Positions 20,493 through 32,677 of a stretch of 64,000 bases of DNA are shown piece by piece. Each line of letters starts with the position of its first letter. Positions within the stretch are counted from its first letter, which is position 1. Made by a program: the position numbers and the translations under genes. Origin of the DNA: Phytophthora hibernalis (Eukaryota > Oomycota > Peronosporomycetes > Peronosporales > Peronosporaceae); the NCBI GenBank assembly GCA_012656075.1, contig JAAKBF010000151.1:1178001-1242000 (forward strand). Reading direction: 5' to 3'. The notes under the pieces were generated by a model that was not told the origin of the DNA, ran no database searches, and worked only from the letters and a program-made list of their open reading frames with translations.

Positions 20493-21501
20493 ATGGGACG
20501 CGAAGGCGGCGCGGACAAGCGCAAGAAGCAGTGGATGGGCGGTCGCGACGGCAACACCAAGCGCCACAAGGGAGCACTAGGTGCTGCAGCGAACGCCAAG
20601 GGCCACGGCGCAGTGCTGGTGACGTGCGACAAGACCAAGGAGCGTCAGAGCGTCAGTGACGCGCTCAACATCTTGAACGACGCGGCCGACCGATTCTTCC
20701 CGGTTGCTGACGGTGAAAAGAAGGAGGAAACTGCAGCTGAAGATGCTGGAGATTCAGTGCAGAAGAAGCTGCAGGAGGAGATCGCCGCGCTGCAGACGCA
20801 AGTCAAGAGTCGCCAGACGGGAAGATTCACGCCTCTGGATACGGGCGTGAAGGGCGCCATCCTCATCCAATGCAAGGACGACAGTGTGTCCCCCACGGCG
20901 CTGATGAACAAGATCTTTGAAGAAGTGGAGAGACCAAGGACTTTGCGTCCAGGTTCATCCAGAGGATGATCCCGCTGGAGAAGGTGGGCTACTCGAGTGC
21001 GGAGGCCATCAAGGAGATGGCTGCTCCCATGATCAAGACGCACCTGGAGGCATTCCGGGAGGAGCAGAAGGCTGCGGGCAAGGACGAGCCGCTGGAGTTT
21101 GCGGTGGAGTTCAAGCGCCGCAACTGCACCAACCTCAAGAGCATGGATGTCATCAATGCTCTTGTGGAGCTGGTGGGGAGGATAAGGCTAAGGTGAACCT
21201 GACGGCTCCGCGCTCGGTGCTGATGATCGAGGTCTTCCGGAACACTTGTGGCTTCAGTATTTTGACTGACTTCCACCGTTACAAGAAGTACAACGTGCGC
21301 TCGGTCATCGAACCGCCGATGCCAGGCCAGCAGACGGCCAAGAGGGGTGACAAGGAGAGCAAGACGGAGAAGAAGGCTGACGACTCAGAGAACAAGGCTG
21401 CGAAGGCTGCTGACTCGGCTGAGAAGACGACGGATGACAAGGAAGAGGAGGTTGACGAAACCAACGAGGACAATGCTGTCGAAGAGGCGAAGAAGGAATA
21501 G
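20493..21501 (+). CDS. THUMPD1: THUMP-domain protein, THUMPD1/Tan1-like tRNA acetylation adaptor
   Basis: The family binds tRNA and helps NAT10/Kre33 make N4-acetylcytidine. The product has about 336 residues. It starts MGREGGADKRKKQW; a GTG-started extension upstream is not needed. Family landmarks are FAVEFKRRNCTNLKSMDVI, VNLTAPRSVLMIEVFRN and SILTDFHRYKKYN. A highly charged Lys/Glu-rich C-terminus follows. The frame breaks near 20930 (missing A) and 21175-21178 (missing G); restoring both makes the conserved block continuous. Confidence 0.9.
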
Positions 21502-22291
21502 AAACTAGTAGATCATTTGCTTCACGGAATTCAGATTTTCATTGATCACTACGCTACAGGTAGTACATGTAGCATTACGCTGAACTACCGGTATCTTTGC
21601 ACCTTGGATGAAGAATCAGGCTTTGTGGTATCTTCACAAAAGCAGCTTGAACTGGTTCAGAAAATGTAGATAAGATTTGGAAATCATCATCTTCGTCATC
21701 CAAGAAGAGCGCAGATACACAACATGCAAACATACATCACCCTACTTACTGCAACGTCGGCAGAGTGTACTGAGCTGTCTCGAGAACGGATCTGTGTCTT
21801 GTTTTCTTTGCTCACGCTTTGTTTCAGAGAATGTAGATAAATAGTTTGGATCGTCATTTCCGTTCTCGTATCTCGCCCAGTACACTCTCCACATCCTTAT
21901 GTATCCACTGCACTCTGCCCTAGATGCCTGCAATTCCACTTCTCCTGTCGACGTCCCGCTCCCCTGTCAGCAAAGCACAACGGTATCCAAGTCGAAGCGA
22001 TGAATGCAAATAAAAGAGAGGAACAGCCATCCCCTCTCTTAGTTGCATTTTCAGTATCAAGCGAAGACGCGACGGCTCAAGGACACAAAGAACCTGTTCC
22101 CTGTGCCTTTCCACACCGCGTCCCAATAATCCACGACTGACCCTAACGCGCCACTCATCCACCAAGAAGGAAAAGAAGGAAAGGCGCTCCATTTTCTTCC
22201 ATCCCAGCTAAAGCCGAGCTCTGAGGTTCACTGGAAGAGCAGTCCGCAGGAAGGAGAAACTCTCCGTCGACTAGTGTCCATGGCGCTAAAC
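21502..22291. other. Interval without a recognised gene; degenerate repeats
   Basis: AATGTAGATAA with similar flanks occurs at about 21664 and 21829. AGTGTACTG...GAGAACGG near 21764-21789 is roughly inverted at 21860-21890. These look like remnants of a small repeat. No gene is supported. Confidence 0.4.
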
Positions 22292-22609
22292 TTACTCTTC
22301 CTGTAGCATAACAACCGTTAATATCTTTGCTCTCTTTGATAGCTTTACAGTTGCACGAACCTTGTCCTTGTTCTTGCGGTTGCGGTGCTTCTTGTCGAAC
22401 TTCTTGGCCCAGTGCTGGTTGCGCAGGAACTTGGGGTCCAGCTGTACAAGAGAGGCTTCCAGTTAGTGTCTGTGTCTATGGAACAATCAGGTACAGAGAA
22501 GACGTACGCCGCGCGTGGAGTGGAAGCGGTGGTTCTTCGGCTTCTTGATACCGTTGCGGTGGGCCTTCACCGTGTTGTTACGGGCCGTGTGGTTTTTCTG
22601 CTTGACCAT
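22292..22609 (-). CDS. RPL29: 60S ribosomal protein L29 (eL29)
   Basis: There are three exons: 22508-22609, 22361-22441 and 22292-22300. They join in frame to 63 residues. MVKQKNHTARNNTVKAHRNG and LDPKFLRNQHWAKKFDKKHR are clear eL29 landmarks. The first intron is GTACGT...TACAG. The second is GTTCGT...CTACAG (60 bp) and leaves a 9-nt final exon coding Glu-Glu-stop. Without that splice the frame would run on for about 20 unrelated residues, so splicing is preferred. Confidence 0.93.
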
Positions 22610-22979
22610 TTTGACGTCGGATTGGCTTGGTTTTCCTACTGTGGCGGCGCTTTCGTCGCGCTTGGGGTCTTGGCTGGGGCTACAAACGCTGGCCACCAGT
22701 CGATTCAGCAGAATGTGCGCCACACTAGTCTGCTCCTCATCCTAATCTAGTGTGACCACACATTGCTAAGATAATGTGGTACACAAACAGTTTTTTTAGT
22801 AAAACCTCAATTTGAAGCAGATAAACCTCGGGAAGTTATGGTGTGCGGCACACATTATTGACTTGCTCCCAGTATGCGATTTTTTCGTCGTTTCAGCAGG
22901 AAGGGGAGCCAAAGCCGAAATCCCAACACGCGACCGAACGGCCGCATTTCTGCAGAGACGCTAGACGACAACAGCAAGC

Positions 22980-23854
22980 ATGGACCCATTCGGAGACAGC
23001 GCACCCGTGGAGGGCGAAGTGCCCAATGATATCTCGGACTTCGCGCCACCCGCGGACAATTCGAACGAGTGCGTGCAGAGAAAGATCCCAAAAGGTCCAT
23101 AAACTATTTATTCACTAAATTATTATAATTTTTGCAGTTTCTACGAGGTGGAGCCAACTGAAGCTACGACCAATGAGACGTACGAGGAGCACACGGAGGA
23201 GGGCTACGAGGAGAGCTACCAGCCCATGGATTTCGGCCAGGAGCAGCCTGCAGAGACCCCGCCGACTTCTCGGCTGATATTCCGGCTCCCGTGGACATTC
23301 CCGCCCAGATCCCCGTCGTGGAAGAGGACAACGAACTTACGTACGTTGGGTGAAAGTGCTGCAGAGAGGAGAGAGGTTGTTAACGGTGTTTTTATTGGCT
23401 TTTTGCTGTTGACAGTAAGTTTATGCGTGAGTACGAGGAGAAGATCGCTCTCAAGGCCGAGGAGCAGGAGAAGGTGGCGGTGGAGTGCAAAGCTAAGGCC
23501 GAGAACGACATGTCGCAGTTCGTGACCGAACGCGAGCGTATCAAGGAGTCCAAGATGCAGGCCAACCGCGTGTTCGAGCAGGCCACGCTGGAGAAGATGG
23601 TGGCCGACCTGCAGAACGAGAACCCGTGGGAGCGCGTGGTGACGCTCGTGGACCTGGAGACGAACCGCAAGAAGAAGCTGGACGCACTCAACAACAGCAA
23701 GAAGGACGCTAAGCAGGACCAGAAGCCGGTTGCCGTGCCCGCCAAGAAGACGCCCGAGGACGAGGAGGACGTCTCCCGGATGCGGCAGCTGTTCGTGCAG
23801 CTCAAGACCACGCCGCTCGAGCAGACGCGTGCTGACGCGGTGGCTGCTAATTAG
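22980..23854 (+). CDS. CLTA: Clathrin light chain
   Basis: Three exons are inferred: 22980-23068, 23138-23340 and 23416-23854, with introns GTGCGT...TGCAG and GTACGT...ACAG. The product has about 243 residues. The N-terminus (MDPFGDS...) is acidic, as in light chains. The central part is a charged coiled coil that binds the heavy chain. The C-terminal third has NENPWERVVTLVDLETNRKK and the DVSRMRQLFVQLK end typical of the family. The frame breaks at 23257-23260 by one missing C. It is expected on coated vesicles at the trans-Golgi and plasma membrane. Confidence 0.88.
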
Positions 23855-25150
23855 ACCTACAGAGGCAGAGACAGAGATCGGCTCCGGTATCCTACGGTGG
23901 GAGTAGAGCGGAAGGCAACAAATAACGGTCCGAGGTGGTGCTTAGCAGCAGCAGCAATGAAGAGAGAGTGGGGCCCGCACCCGTCTGATTTCTGAAGATA
24001 CTTTTTCATGTTGACGATTCGTCTACTGTACTGTACTATTGGTGCATGCTGCTGCACAGTGCACTGTGATCTTTCACATGTACAGTTCGAGCCCAACATG
24101 GGCTGCTAGTGTTGCATGTCGGAGAACTGATTCGGTCAACATGAATGCAGGTGGGGACGCGTTGCTTTTGCTCTTAGAAGACATGAGCTCTGGCAAAGAG
24201 ACTTTTCCTTCTTCTATGCAGTGCAAGCACGTGGTTTACTATTCTACCTACGTATTCAGTTGTAAATGAGTTGAGATGTCAGCTCGCAATTGTTGCACAC
24301 CGGCCACGGAGGAGTGGGGCGCGGCGTGAAAGCAGGCGAGCGAATTTGGCTTTCGCACCAAAAAAGAACAGCTTAGACTAAAAACTAAGCAGACTTCTGT
24401 GAGTGCAGCAGCACGAAGGCTGCTGAAAGAGGCGACAAGATGCACGAAAAGAAGATGCCATCACGGCGATCGAAAAGGAAGAATGAGCGGTTGCAACGTC
24501 CTTCGGCCGCGCGTCACCAATCAGTTGGTCCGAGTTTTATTCATATTGTTGACTTGGTTTCAGTAAGGTGTTTTAAACGATGCATTTTTCAACAGCATTG
24601 CGTGGTCCACGGTAAACTTGCGACGTGTGAAAATGGAAAGCTTGGACAAAGTGCACAAGCTTATCTGATACTGAAGTAACTGCTATGGGTGGTGTTCGTG
24701 GTCGTTTACTTCAACTATCGGACCCGAGGTCAGCTTATCGGGTTCTCAGTTCCATCGGTCTGTAGTCGCACGAGCTGTCCAAGCTTCACTGCGAGCGAGT
24801 GCGATCCCCGGGCTCCCGACAAGAGCGCCATCCACATCTTTCGAATGCCACCCAGAGCGTATTGCATTGGGGTGGAGCTTTTGCATGCCTGACTTCCATG
24901 TAGCGGTCGGGTACAAGTGGATCACTTTAGTTGCAAGCGGATGGTGCTGGTGTTGACTATCGCCAAGTACGCCAGTACTCTACGAACTCTGCGTGCGCCA
25001 AGTACGTCGTCTTGATCTGAGTTCGACCGCGTTGCGACCGCCGAGCACTTGGCAATCGAATGCAAACGGCCAGCACTTTGCTCGTTGTCACTTCTCAATT
25101 TGCAAGCTTCGACACGAGCAGCTTCCACTCGACCAAACCAAGTTCCAGCA
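23855..25150. other. Interval without a recognised gene
   Basis: 1.3 kb between the clathrin light chain and the cellobiohydrolase gene. Short ORFs are present but none shows codon or motif support. The right end should hold the promoter of the cellulase gene. Confidence 0.4.
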
Positions 25151-26538
25151 ATGAAGTTTTCGCCATTGGGTCTCACGCTCGTGTCCGCCGCGTTGGCGAT
25201 TTCCCACGTCTCGGCGCAGCAAGCCGGAACCAACACTCCGGAAGTTCATCCGTCCCTGGCGTCCAAGCAATGCTCCAAGTCTGGCGGCTGCGTGACGGAG
25301 GCCACGTCGGTTGTGCTGGATGCCAATTGGCGCTGGCTGCACCAAGTCGGAGACTACAAGAACTGTTACAATGGGAACCAGTGGGACTCCACGCTGTGTT
25401 CGACTCCGGAGGCTTGCGCCAAGAACTGTGCGCTCGAAGGTGCAGACTACCCAGGCACGTATGGTATCACCACTTCTGCTGACGAACTGCAGCTCAAACT
25501 GGTGACGCAGACTCAGTACGGCGCCAATGTGGGCTCTCGCGTGTACCTCATGGATGCCGCGGGCTCCAAGTACAAGCAGTTCAAGCTGCTCAACCAAGAG
25601 TTCACGCTCGATGTGGACGTCTCAAAGCTCCCCTGCGGACTCAACGGCGCGCTCTACTTTGTGCAGATGGACGCAGACGGAGGCAGCGGTCGATTTCCGG
25701 CCAACAAGGCTGGCGCGGGCTACGGCACGGGCTACTGCGACGCGCAATGTCCGCATGACATCAAGTTCATCAACGGCGAGGCCAACACCTTGGAATGGGG
25801 AGCCACGAGCCAGAACTCCGGTGGTGGCAAGTACGGTGCTTGTTGCGCCGAGCTCGACATTTGGGAGGCCAACAGTATGAGCAACGCCTTCACATCGCAC
25901 CCGTGCACGTCTGAAGGTCAGACTCGCTGCTCGAGCCCAGAGGAATGCGGATCTGGTGATGGCAACCGCTACAAGGGGTGTGCGATAAGGATGGCTGCGA
26001 CTTCAACCCGTTCCGGATGGGGAATCAGACCTTCTACGGCCCCGGCTCGCAGTTCACCATCGACTCGACTCGCAAGTTCACGATCGTCACGCAGTTTATC
26101 ACCACTGATAACACTGCTACCGGCAACCTCGTCGAGATCCGACGCTTGTTCAAACAGGACGATCGTGTTGCCCCCATGCCGAACAGTGTATGGTCTGGTT
26201 TGGATGGCGTCAATTCCATCACTGAATCGATGTGTGAGACGTCCAAGAAGCTCTTTGGCGATCAGGACGACCATGCCGCCAAGGGTGGGTTGGCGCGCAT
26301 GGGGAAGCAAATGGCGAACGGTATGACGCTTGCCATGAGTCTTTGGTCGGATCATGCCGCGTACTGCCTCTGGCTCGACAGCAGCTACCCCGCCGAAGCG
26401 GACTCCTCGAAGCCCGGAGTCAAGCGCGGCTCGTGTCCGACGTCCGGTGGCCGACCTGCTGATGTGGAGGCCCAGCACCCCGATGCCATCGTCAAGTTCA
26501 TGAACATCCGCGTCGGTGACATCGGTTCAACCTACTGA
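25151..26538 (+). CDS. Secreted GH7 cellobiohydrolase/endoglucanase-type cellulase
   Basis: The product has about 462 residues. The signal peptide is MKFSPLGLTLVSAALAISHV, with cleavage likely at VSA-QQ. The GH7 catalytic motif CCAELDIWEANS (about residues 235-247) supplies nucleophile Glu and acid/base Glu. Many cysteines, LPCGLNGALYFVQMDADGG and CDKDGCDFNPFRMGN fit the family. No linker or carbohydrate-binding module follows. One G is missing from the run at 25975-25978, shifting the frame. Such enzymes cut cellulose chains of plant walls, or the oomycete's own cellulosic wall. GH7 is otherwise mainly fungal. Confidence 0.95.
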
Positions 26539-27974
26539 GTGCTGGCGTGATGTAAGTTGTAGGAGCTTCGGGTAGTTTAACGCGCACGCGTAACGAATGA
26601 ACGGGTTCTTCTTGCACAAAGTTTTTGTTTTTTATTGTCGTTTGATGTGCGCTTTCTCGCTCTCGATTTTGCTCGTCAACTCAATCTCAGGAGCTCAACC
26701 CCACTTCACATTTGATCAATCGCGTTCTTGATCCCGAAAATGTACTTGAAGTACGTCACGTTCAAGAATCGGACAAGCCCCGCACAGAAAAATCACCACT
26801 TGAAATCTCATCAACTCCATTTCTGATGCCGGGACACCCGCAATTCTGGCAAAATATTGAAGGTGCAAGCACCAAATCATTGGCAGTCGATTGTTTCCTT
26901 CCTACTACAGTAATAATCATCTCGATCGCTACCGACAAGATTATTATCTCAACAGCAACGGTATTAGATGTTTCGACGATGACCACGATCAGAACGGTCA
27001 CTAGCTTCCAGCGAACAAGCCTCATCGAGATGGGTCCAATTAAATTATCCGAACACGTCCACTTCAAGGCGCGCCTGGACATTTTTGCCGTGTCGGCATT
27101 GACTTCAAACCTTGTTTCAAGCCACAGAATAACAGCGGTCTATGCTCGATACCATGATACCAAGGCTCACTGCGCAGCTTTTCGTGTCGCTGTAGTCACT
27201 CCCGTGAGAGCACGAATGCTTGCAACGCAATAATACCAATGGTGGGTTCTCGATAGTTTTGACCCTGGTTCAGGGATACTGCTCAGTCACACCAAAACGA
27301 CTAGCATGGTGACGAATCGAACCTCTTCTTGAACACAAATCCAGCACGATCGCTTGCTACATTCGTTTTCGCTGCATTTCTCCACCTCGACTGCTGAAAA
27401 CGGTGTGCGCATTTGTTGTAAGACTCTCCATCGCCAAAGCCTCCCCATAAACACGAAGCTTGCAATAACGACATGCCGCTCGTCAGCTTTTCCGGCGATC
27501 GCGGCGCGTGTCTTCGCCACGGCATCACAGACGCGCAGGCCGCTTGGGCGCGTTTAACATGGACACTTCAACGTAGCCATCCTCTCAACTTGTCTTCAAA
27601 GCAATTGCCATTGCCATTGCCATCGCCAGCAAGCAACAGATAGCAGGCTCGCCATGGAGCACCTTCCGGCCTGTCCGGAACATGCTGAACGCGTGCTTAT
27701 TATCTTGTGGGCGCGGCGTCAGAGCACCGGAGAAGGCGATGCCATCAGCAAAGCCCACGCAAGCGGTGCCCGCGCGATGATGACATGCGCGTTGGATCTC
27801 GGAAATGTAGAACACGCGGCCTTTCCGCCAATGAAATCGCAAATCAGAAATTAAACCCGCGCCGATTGGACGAGGATTCCGTAGAACAGCACGATTTTCA
27901 GCCAACAGGAAGCGCTGGCCATAACGTGTTCACCGTTGTGGGCGATGGCTGGCCTTCAGCGAGCGCGAGCACAA
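26539..27974. other. Interval without a recognised gene
   Basis: 1.4 kb between the cellulase and desaturase genes. A 173-residue plus-strand frame (26712-27233) has no recognised domain and low-complexity Ile/Thr stretches. I do not support it as a gene. Confidence 0.4.
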
Positions 27975-28079
27975 ACCATAGTGAGGGCAAGAGTCCTGGC
28001 GAGATAGGCGAGAGTCTCGCCTATCGCTGTGTGGGGCGCATGTATCCATTCGCCAGGAGTCTCTTGCCCCCACTATGGT
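27975..28079. repeat. 105-bp foldback (nested inverted repeats)
   Basis: The outer arms, ACCATAGTGAGGGCAAGAG at 27975 and its near-complement ending CCCACTATGGT at 28079, are about 26-28 bp with a few mismatches. Inside lies a second, perfect 11-bp stem, GATAGGCGAGA/TCTCGCCTATC, at about 28003-28025. It is in the upstream region of the desaturase gene, 153 bp before its start codon. Confidence 0.85.
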
Positions 28080-28231
28080 CCTCCAATGGTCTTCCTGACA
28101 TCATCGAGTTTTCACGCTGCGCGTCACGCCCCTACCCCTGCAGCGGCATACAATTTCCAAGTGAAAATCTCGATGACATCAATGGCGCTCGCCCCAAGTA
28201 CGTCAGCCATCGCACATAAACCGGATGAACA

Positions 28232-29284
28232 ATGCGCTTCAGCCAGGTCGGCTTCAAGCAGCGTCCGGCGGTGGTGGCTGGTGGCCATTCCGAGATTTCC
28301 AGTCGCCTGCGCACACCTCGTCCGGCAATCATGATGTCGCTGTCGGAGTTCAAGAAGGAGGCCAACTGGTTCATGGTCTACTACATGTCGTTGGTGCACC
28401 TCGGCGCGCTCGAAGGTCTGCGTCGTGTCTTCCAGTGCAAGTGGGAGACGTACCCGCTCTTCGTGATCATCTACTACTTCACTGGTCTGGGCATCACCAT
28501 GGGCGCGCACCGCCTGTGGGCGCACCGCAGCTACAAGGCGCACAGTATCGTGCGCTTCGGCCTCATGCTGTGCAACTGCATGGCCAACCAGGGCTCCATC
28601 TTCCACTGGACCCGTGACCACCGCGTGCACCACAAGTACTCGGACACAGTGGCCGACCCGCACAACTCTGGTCGTGGCTTCTTCTTCGCTCACATGGGCT
28701 GGCTGCTTGTCAAGAAGGACTCGCGCGTGCTCGAGGCCGGTACCAAGCTCAACTACGACGACCTGTGGGCTGACTGGACGGTCGTCGTGCAGGAGAAGCT
28801 CAACCCGTGGGGCCAACTATTTATGTGCTTCGTCTTCCCCACGCTCGTGGGCGTGCAGCTCGTGGGCGAGGACTGGAAGAACGCTCTCTTCATTCTCGGC
28901 TTCCTCCGTTACGCCATGGTGCTGCACGCGACGTGGCTCGTCAACAGCGCCGCGCACTTCTACGGCTACCAGACCTACGACAACATCCCGCCCCGTGAGA
29001 ACTGGTTCGTGTCCGTCTGGGCCATCGGCGAGGGCTGGCACAACTGGCACCACAAGTTCCCGTACGACTACGCCACGAGCGAGTTCGGCGCCACGGCGCA
29101 ATTCAACCCGACCAAGCTCACCATCGACTTGATGGCCATGTTGGGCCTCGTGACGGACCGCAAGCGCGGCACCGAGATCTGGGCAAAGATCAAGGAGTCC
29201 AAGGACAAGGGCTCCAAGTTCCAGGACCCCAACGGAGATGACCCCACGCAGGCCTTCTCCGAGCTCAAGGCCAAGGCCAATTAA
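28232..29284 (+). CDS. SCD: Delta-9 acyl-CoA (stearoyl-CoA) desaturase
   Basis: The product has 350 residues in one exon. It inserts the first double bond into saturated acyl-CoA in the ER membrane using a di-iron centre. The three His boxes are HRLWAHRS (about residues 92-99), HRVHHKYSD (about 130-138) and HNWHHKFPYDY (about 270-280). Paired membrane spans flank the boxes. The first ATG gives a 33-residue basic leader; the second option (28331, MSLSEF) would remove it. No cytochrome b5 domain is fused. No frame break. Confidence 0.95.
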   Translation: MRFSQVGFKQRPAVVAGGHSEISSRLRTPRPAIMMSLSEFKKEANWFMVYYMSLVHLGALEGLRRVFQCKWETYPLFVIIYYFTGLGITMGAHRLWAHRSYKAHSIVRFGLMLCNCMANQGSIFHWTRDHRVHHKYSDTVADPHNSGRGFFFAHMGWLLVKKDSRVLEAGTKLNYDDLWADWTVVVQEKLNPWGQLFMCFVFPTLVGVQLVGEDWKNALFILGFLRYAMVLHATWLVNSAAHFYGYQTYDNIPPRENWFVSVWAIGEGWHNWHHKFPYDYATSEFGATAQFNPTKLTIDLMAMLGLVTDRKRGTEIWAKIKESKDKGSKFQDPNGDDPTQAFSELKAKAN

Positions 29285-29513
29285 CCGAGCATGTTTTGTT
29301 GTCGTCCTGGTGCCTTCGAGCGCAGGATGAAGAAGATATTCGCTAACAAGCTTACCTTATTGATCGAATGACACCCGAGTTCATGTTCCTTTTCATTGAT
29401 GTGAAGAACCGCATCGCACAATTAGCAACGGATAATTTTAGGATGCTGAGGACGTGAATGCCTTAGCGACTGGTTCAGCACTGCTTTGACTGTCTAGCAT
29501 CATTACGCAAGCG

Positions 29514-31163
29514 ATGCTTGATCTGAATGGGTCTTCAGTAGCCGAGAACGACAGCGTGTGTGCAGTACTCGAGGCGCATGAAAAACTGGAGAGTGTGAAC
29601 GAAGCTGGACCCCAAGAAGAAGATGAAGCTCCATTGGTGATCGAATCAAAGCCTCTTGACAAGCTGAAGGCGTTCGCGCTGCAACTCATGGAAGAGTTCC
29701 TTTCGCAGAATAAGCTGGAAGAAACATTGGTGGCGTTGCAAGCGGAGCTCCAGCGACAAGGAATTCCACGGCCTGATGACCAGCTCTGGTATGAGATGCA
29801 CAACTGCTGCCGAGCTGCATTGGCACCACGAGGAGGATCAAATGGCAGTTCATTGGAGAAACTTCTCGCCTTCTGCGTGTCTCCTCCCAAAGCAGCACGA
29901 GGAACTCTGGCGCTGGATGTTATCGCTCCACCCGTGACGTTGTGTCTTGCATCACCTCAGCCAAACAGCATTTCCAAACTGAAGCAGACGTCTTTCTCGC
30001 TACGGCAAGCTTACAGTCAAATGCTCTCGCCTGTGGTTCGACCGAGTCAGCGACACAAGCAGCATTCAACACCCGCAGGATCCGTGCGCCGTGTCAAGAC
30101 AGACACATCGGTGACCGATACTAAGCCATCCAGTGCAGCGTCACTTGCAGAGTCTGACATGAATGATATTGCTCAGAATGACAACCGATCAAGACCATCG
30201 TCGTCGATGATCCCAGCCCTGGGTCCCATCGAAACCCAACAACAGTCCGCGGCGTCTACGAAAAAGCACAAAGCCAAGAAGAAGCGCCACCATGGCAACG
30301 ACAGCAACAACCGACCTATCTCTCAAATGCGTCCTCATCCTTGCAGGACCGACAGCTCGATGGTGATGGCGTTCGATGAGCAGATCAAGCGTGACTTGTC
30401 TAGTGGCCGTCTTGTCGCTCGAGGGCTCCGAAATCTTCGTGTAGAACGCGTGATGTGCGACTCGCTTCGCCGAGGCACTGCATCACTAGAAGCGGCACTG
30501 GCACGACATGATCCGTACGCTAAGGAGCTCGTTCGAGAACGCTACGGCTTCATTCATCGCGTGGATTGTGCTTTGTGCGCCTTCTCGTTCCTGCCTGTGA
30601 ACCTGCCACATCGAGTGTCTTTCAAGTGCGTCATGGACTTGCACGAGATGTGGGGATACACTCCACCTCAACGCGAGGTTGCTGCTCGTTATCGGCCACC
30701 ATTTTGCTACGATGCGGTGAGTGTCTGCCGTATGTGCGGGCCGATCCTCTTCGAGCACACCACTGCGACTCCGAATGCCTATGACGACCAACTCAGTCCA
30801 ACCATGCAGCGAGCAATTTCACTCAGTGTTCTTGCAACCGCTACAAAGCGATCCCCAACGAGAGCTCGAACTGCTGCAAATGTTGACAACACCGAGCGAC
30901 GGACGTTCTGTTCCGACCCGTACGCCTTACCACCGTTATTTGGTGACGACGTGATCGAAGATGGAGATAGTCTCAGCAACGAAGAAGTGATGAACGAAAT
31001 ACGAGGCATCGGCGGTGGAGCTGTACAGGAATTCGGGGCCAAGGCCATTGTGTATTCACAGCAGCAGACCGACACAGTGGCCTTTATGAGCTCAAAGGAA
31101 TGGGAGGTGATCAATCCCTCACGCAGCAACATTCGTCAGGTCATGGAGAACTCTGTCAAATAA
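29514..31163 (+). CDS. LisH-like domain protein of unknown function
   Basis: The product has 549 residues in one exon. An acidic N-terminus is followed by a LisH-like helix pair (KLKAFALQLMEEFLSQNKLEE, about residues 48-75), then a long Ser/Gln/Lys-rich linker. Another globular part (about 300-430) has VDCALCAFSFLPV and SVCRMCGPILF, two CxxC pairs that could bind zinc. LisH motifs mediate dimerisation and occur in centrosomal, ciliary and ubiquitin-ligase proteins. I do not recognise the family. The starting Met follows an in-frame region without other ATGs. Confidence 0.75.
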   Translation: MLDLNGSSVAENDSVCAVLEAHEKLESVNEAGPQEEDEAPLVIESKPLDKLKAFALQLMEEFLSQNKLEETLVALQAELQRQGIPRPDDQLWYEMHNCCRAALAPRGGSNGSSLEKLLAFCVSPPKAARGTLALDVIAPPVTLCLASPQPNSISKLKQTSFSLRQAYSQMLSPVVRPSQRHKQHSTPAGSVRRVKTDTSVTDTKPSSAASLAESDMNDIAQNDNRSRPSSSMIPALGPIETQQQSAASTKKHKAKKKRHHGNDSNNRPISQMRPHPCRTDSSMVMAFDEQIKRDLSSGRLVARGLRNLRVERVMCDSLRRGTASLEAALARHDPYAKELVRERYGFIHRVDCALCAFSFLPVNLPHRVSFKCVMDLHEMWGYTPPQREVAARYRPPFCYDAVSVCRMCGPILFEHTTATPNAYDDQLSPTMQRAISLSVLATATKRSPTRARTAANVDNTERRTFCSDPYALPPLFGDDVIEDGDSLSNEEVMNEIRGIGGGAVQEFGAKAIVYSQQQTDTVAFMSSKEWEVINPSRSNIRQVMENSVK

Positions 31164-31320
31164 CCACCTCAAAACTGTAAACCGTAATGAAGACAAGAGT
31201 TAATGTGGATGGAAACCAAAGCATTGCATTGACATTAGACTCTTCCCACGCACATAGCTGTACGCAGGTCAGGTCAACGGCAGACAAGGCTCATTGGAGA
31301 CTGCCATGAAGACAAGACGC

Positions 31321-32677
<1,357 letters not shown>

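Noticed and set aside
24440..24679. 79-codon basic frame MHEKKMPSRRSKRK
   Set aside because: Short, without motif or conserved-looking composition.
26712..27233. 173-codon plus-strand frame between the cellulase and desaturase genes
   Set aside because: Low-complexity Ile/Thr runs, no domain, no codon bias like neighbours.
28124..28816. 230-codon minus-strand frame opposite the desaturase
   Set aside because: Antisense shadow of a GC-rich gene; the desaturase His boxes are on the plus strand.
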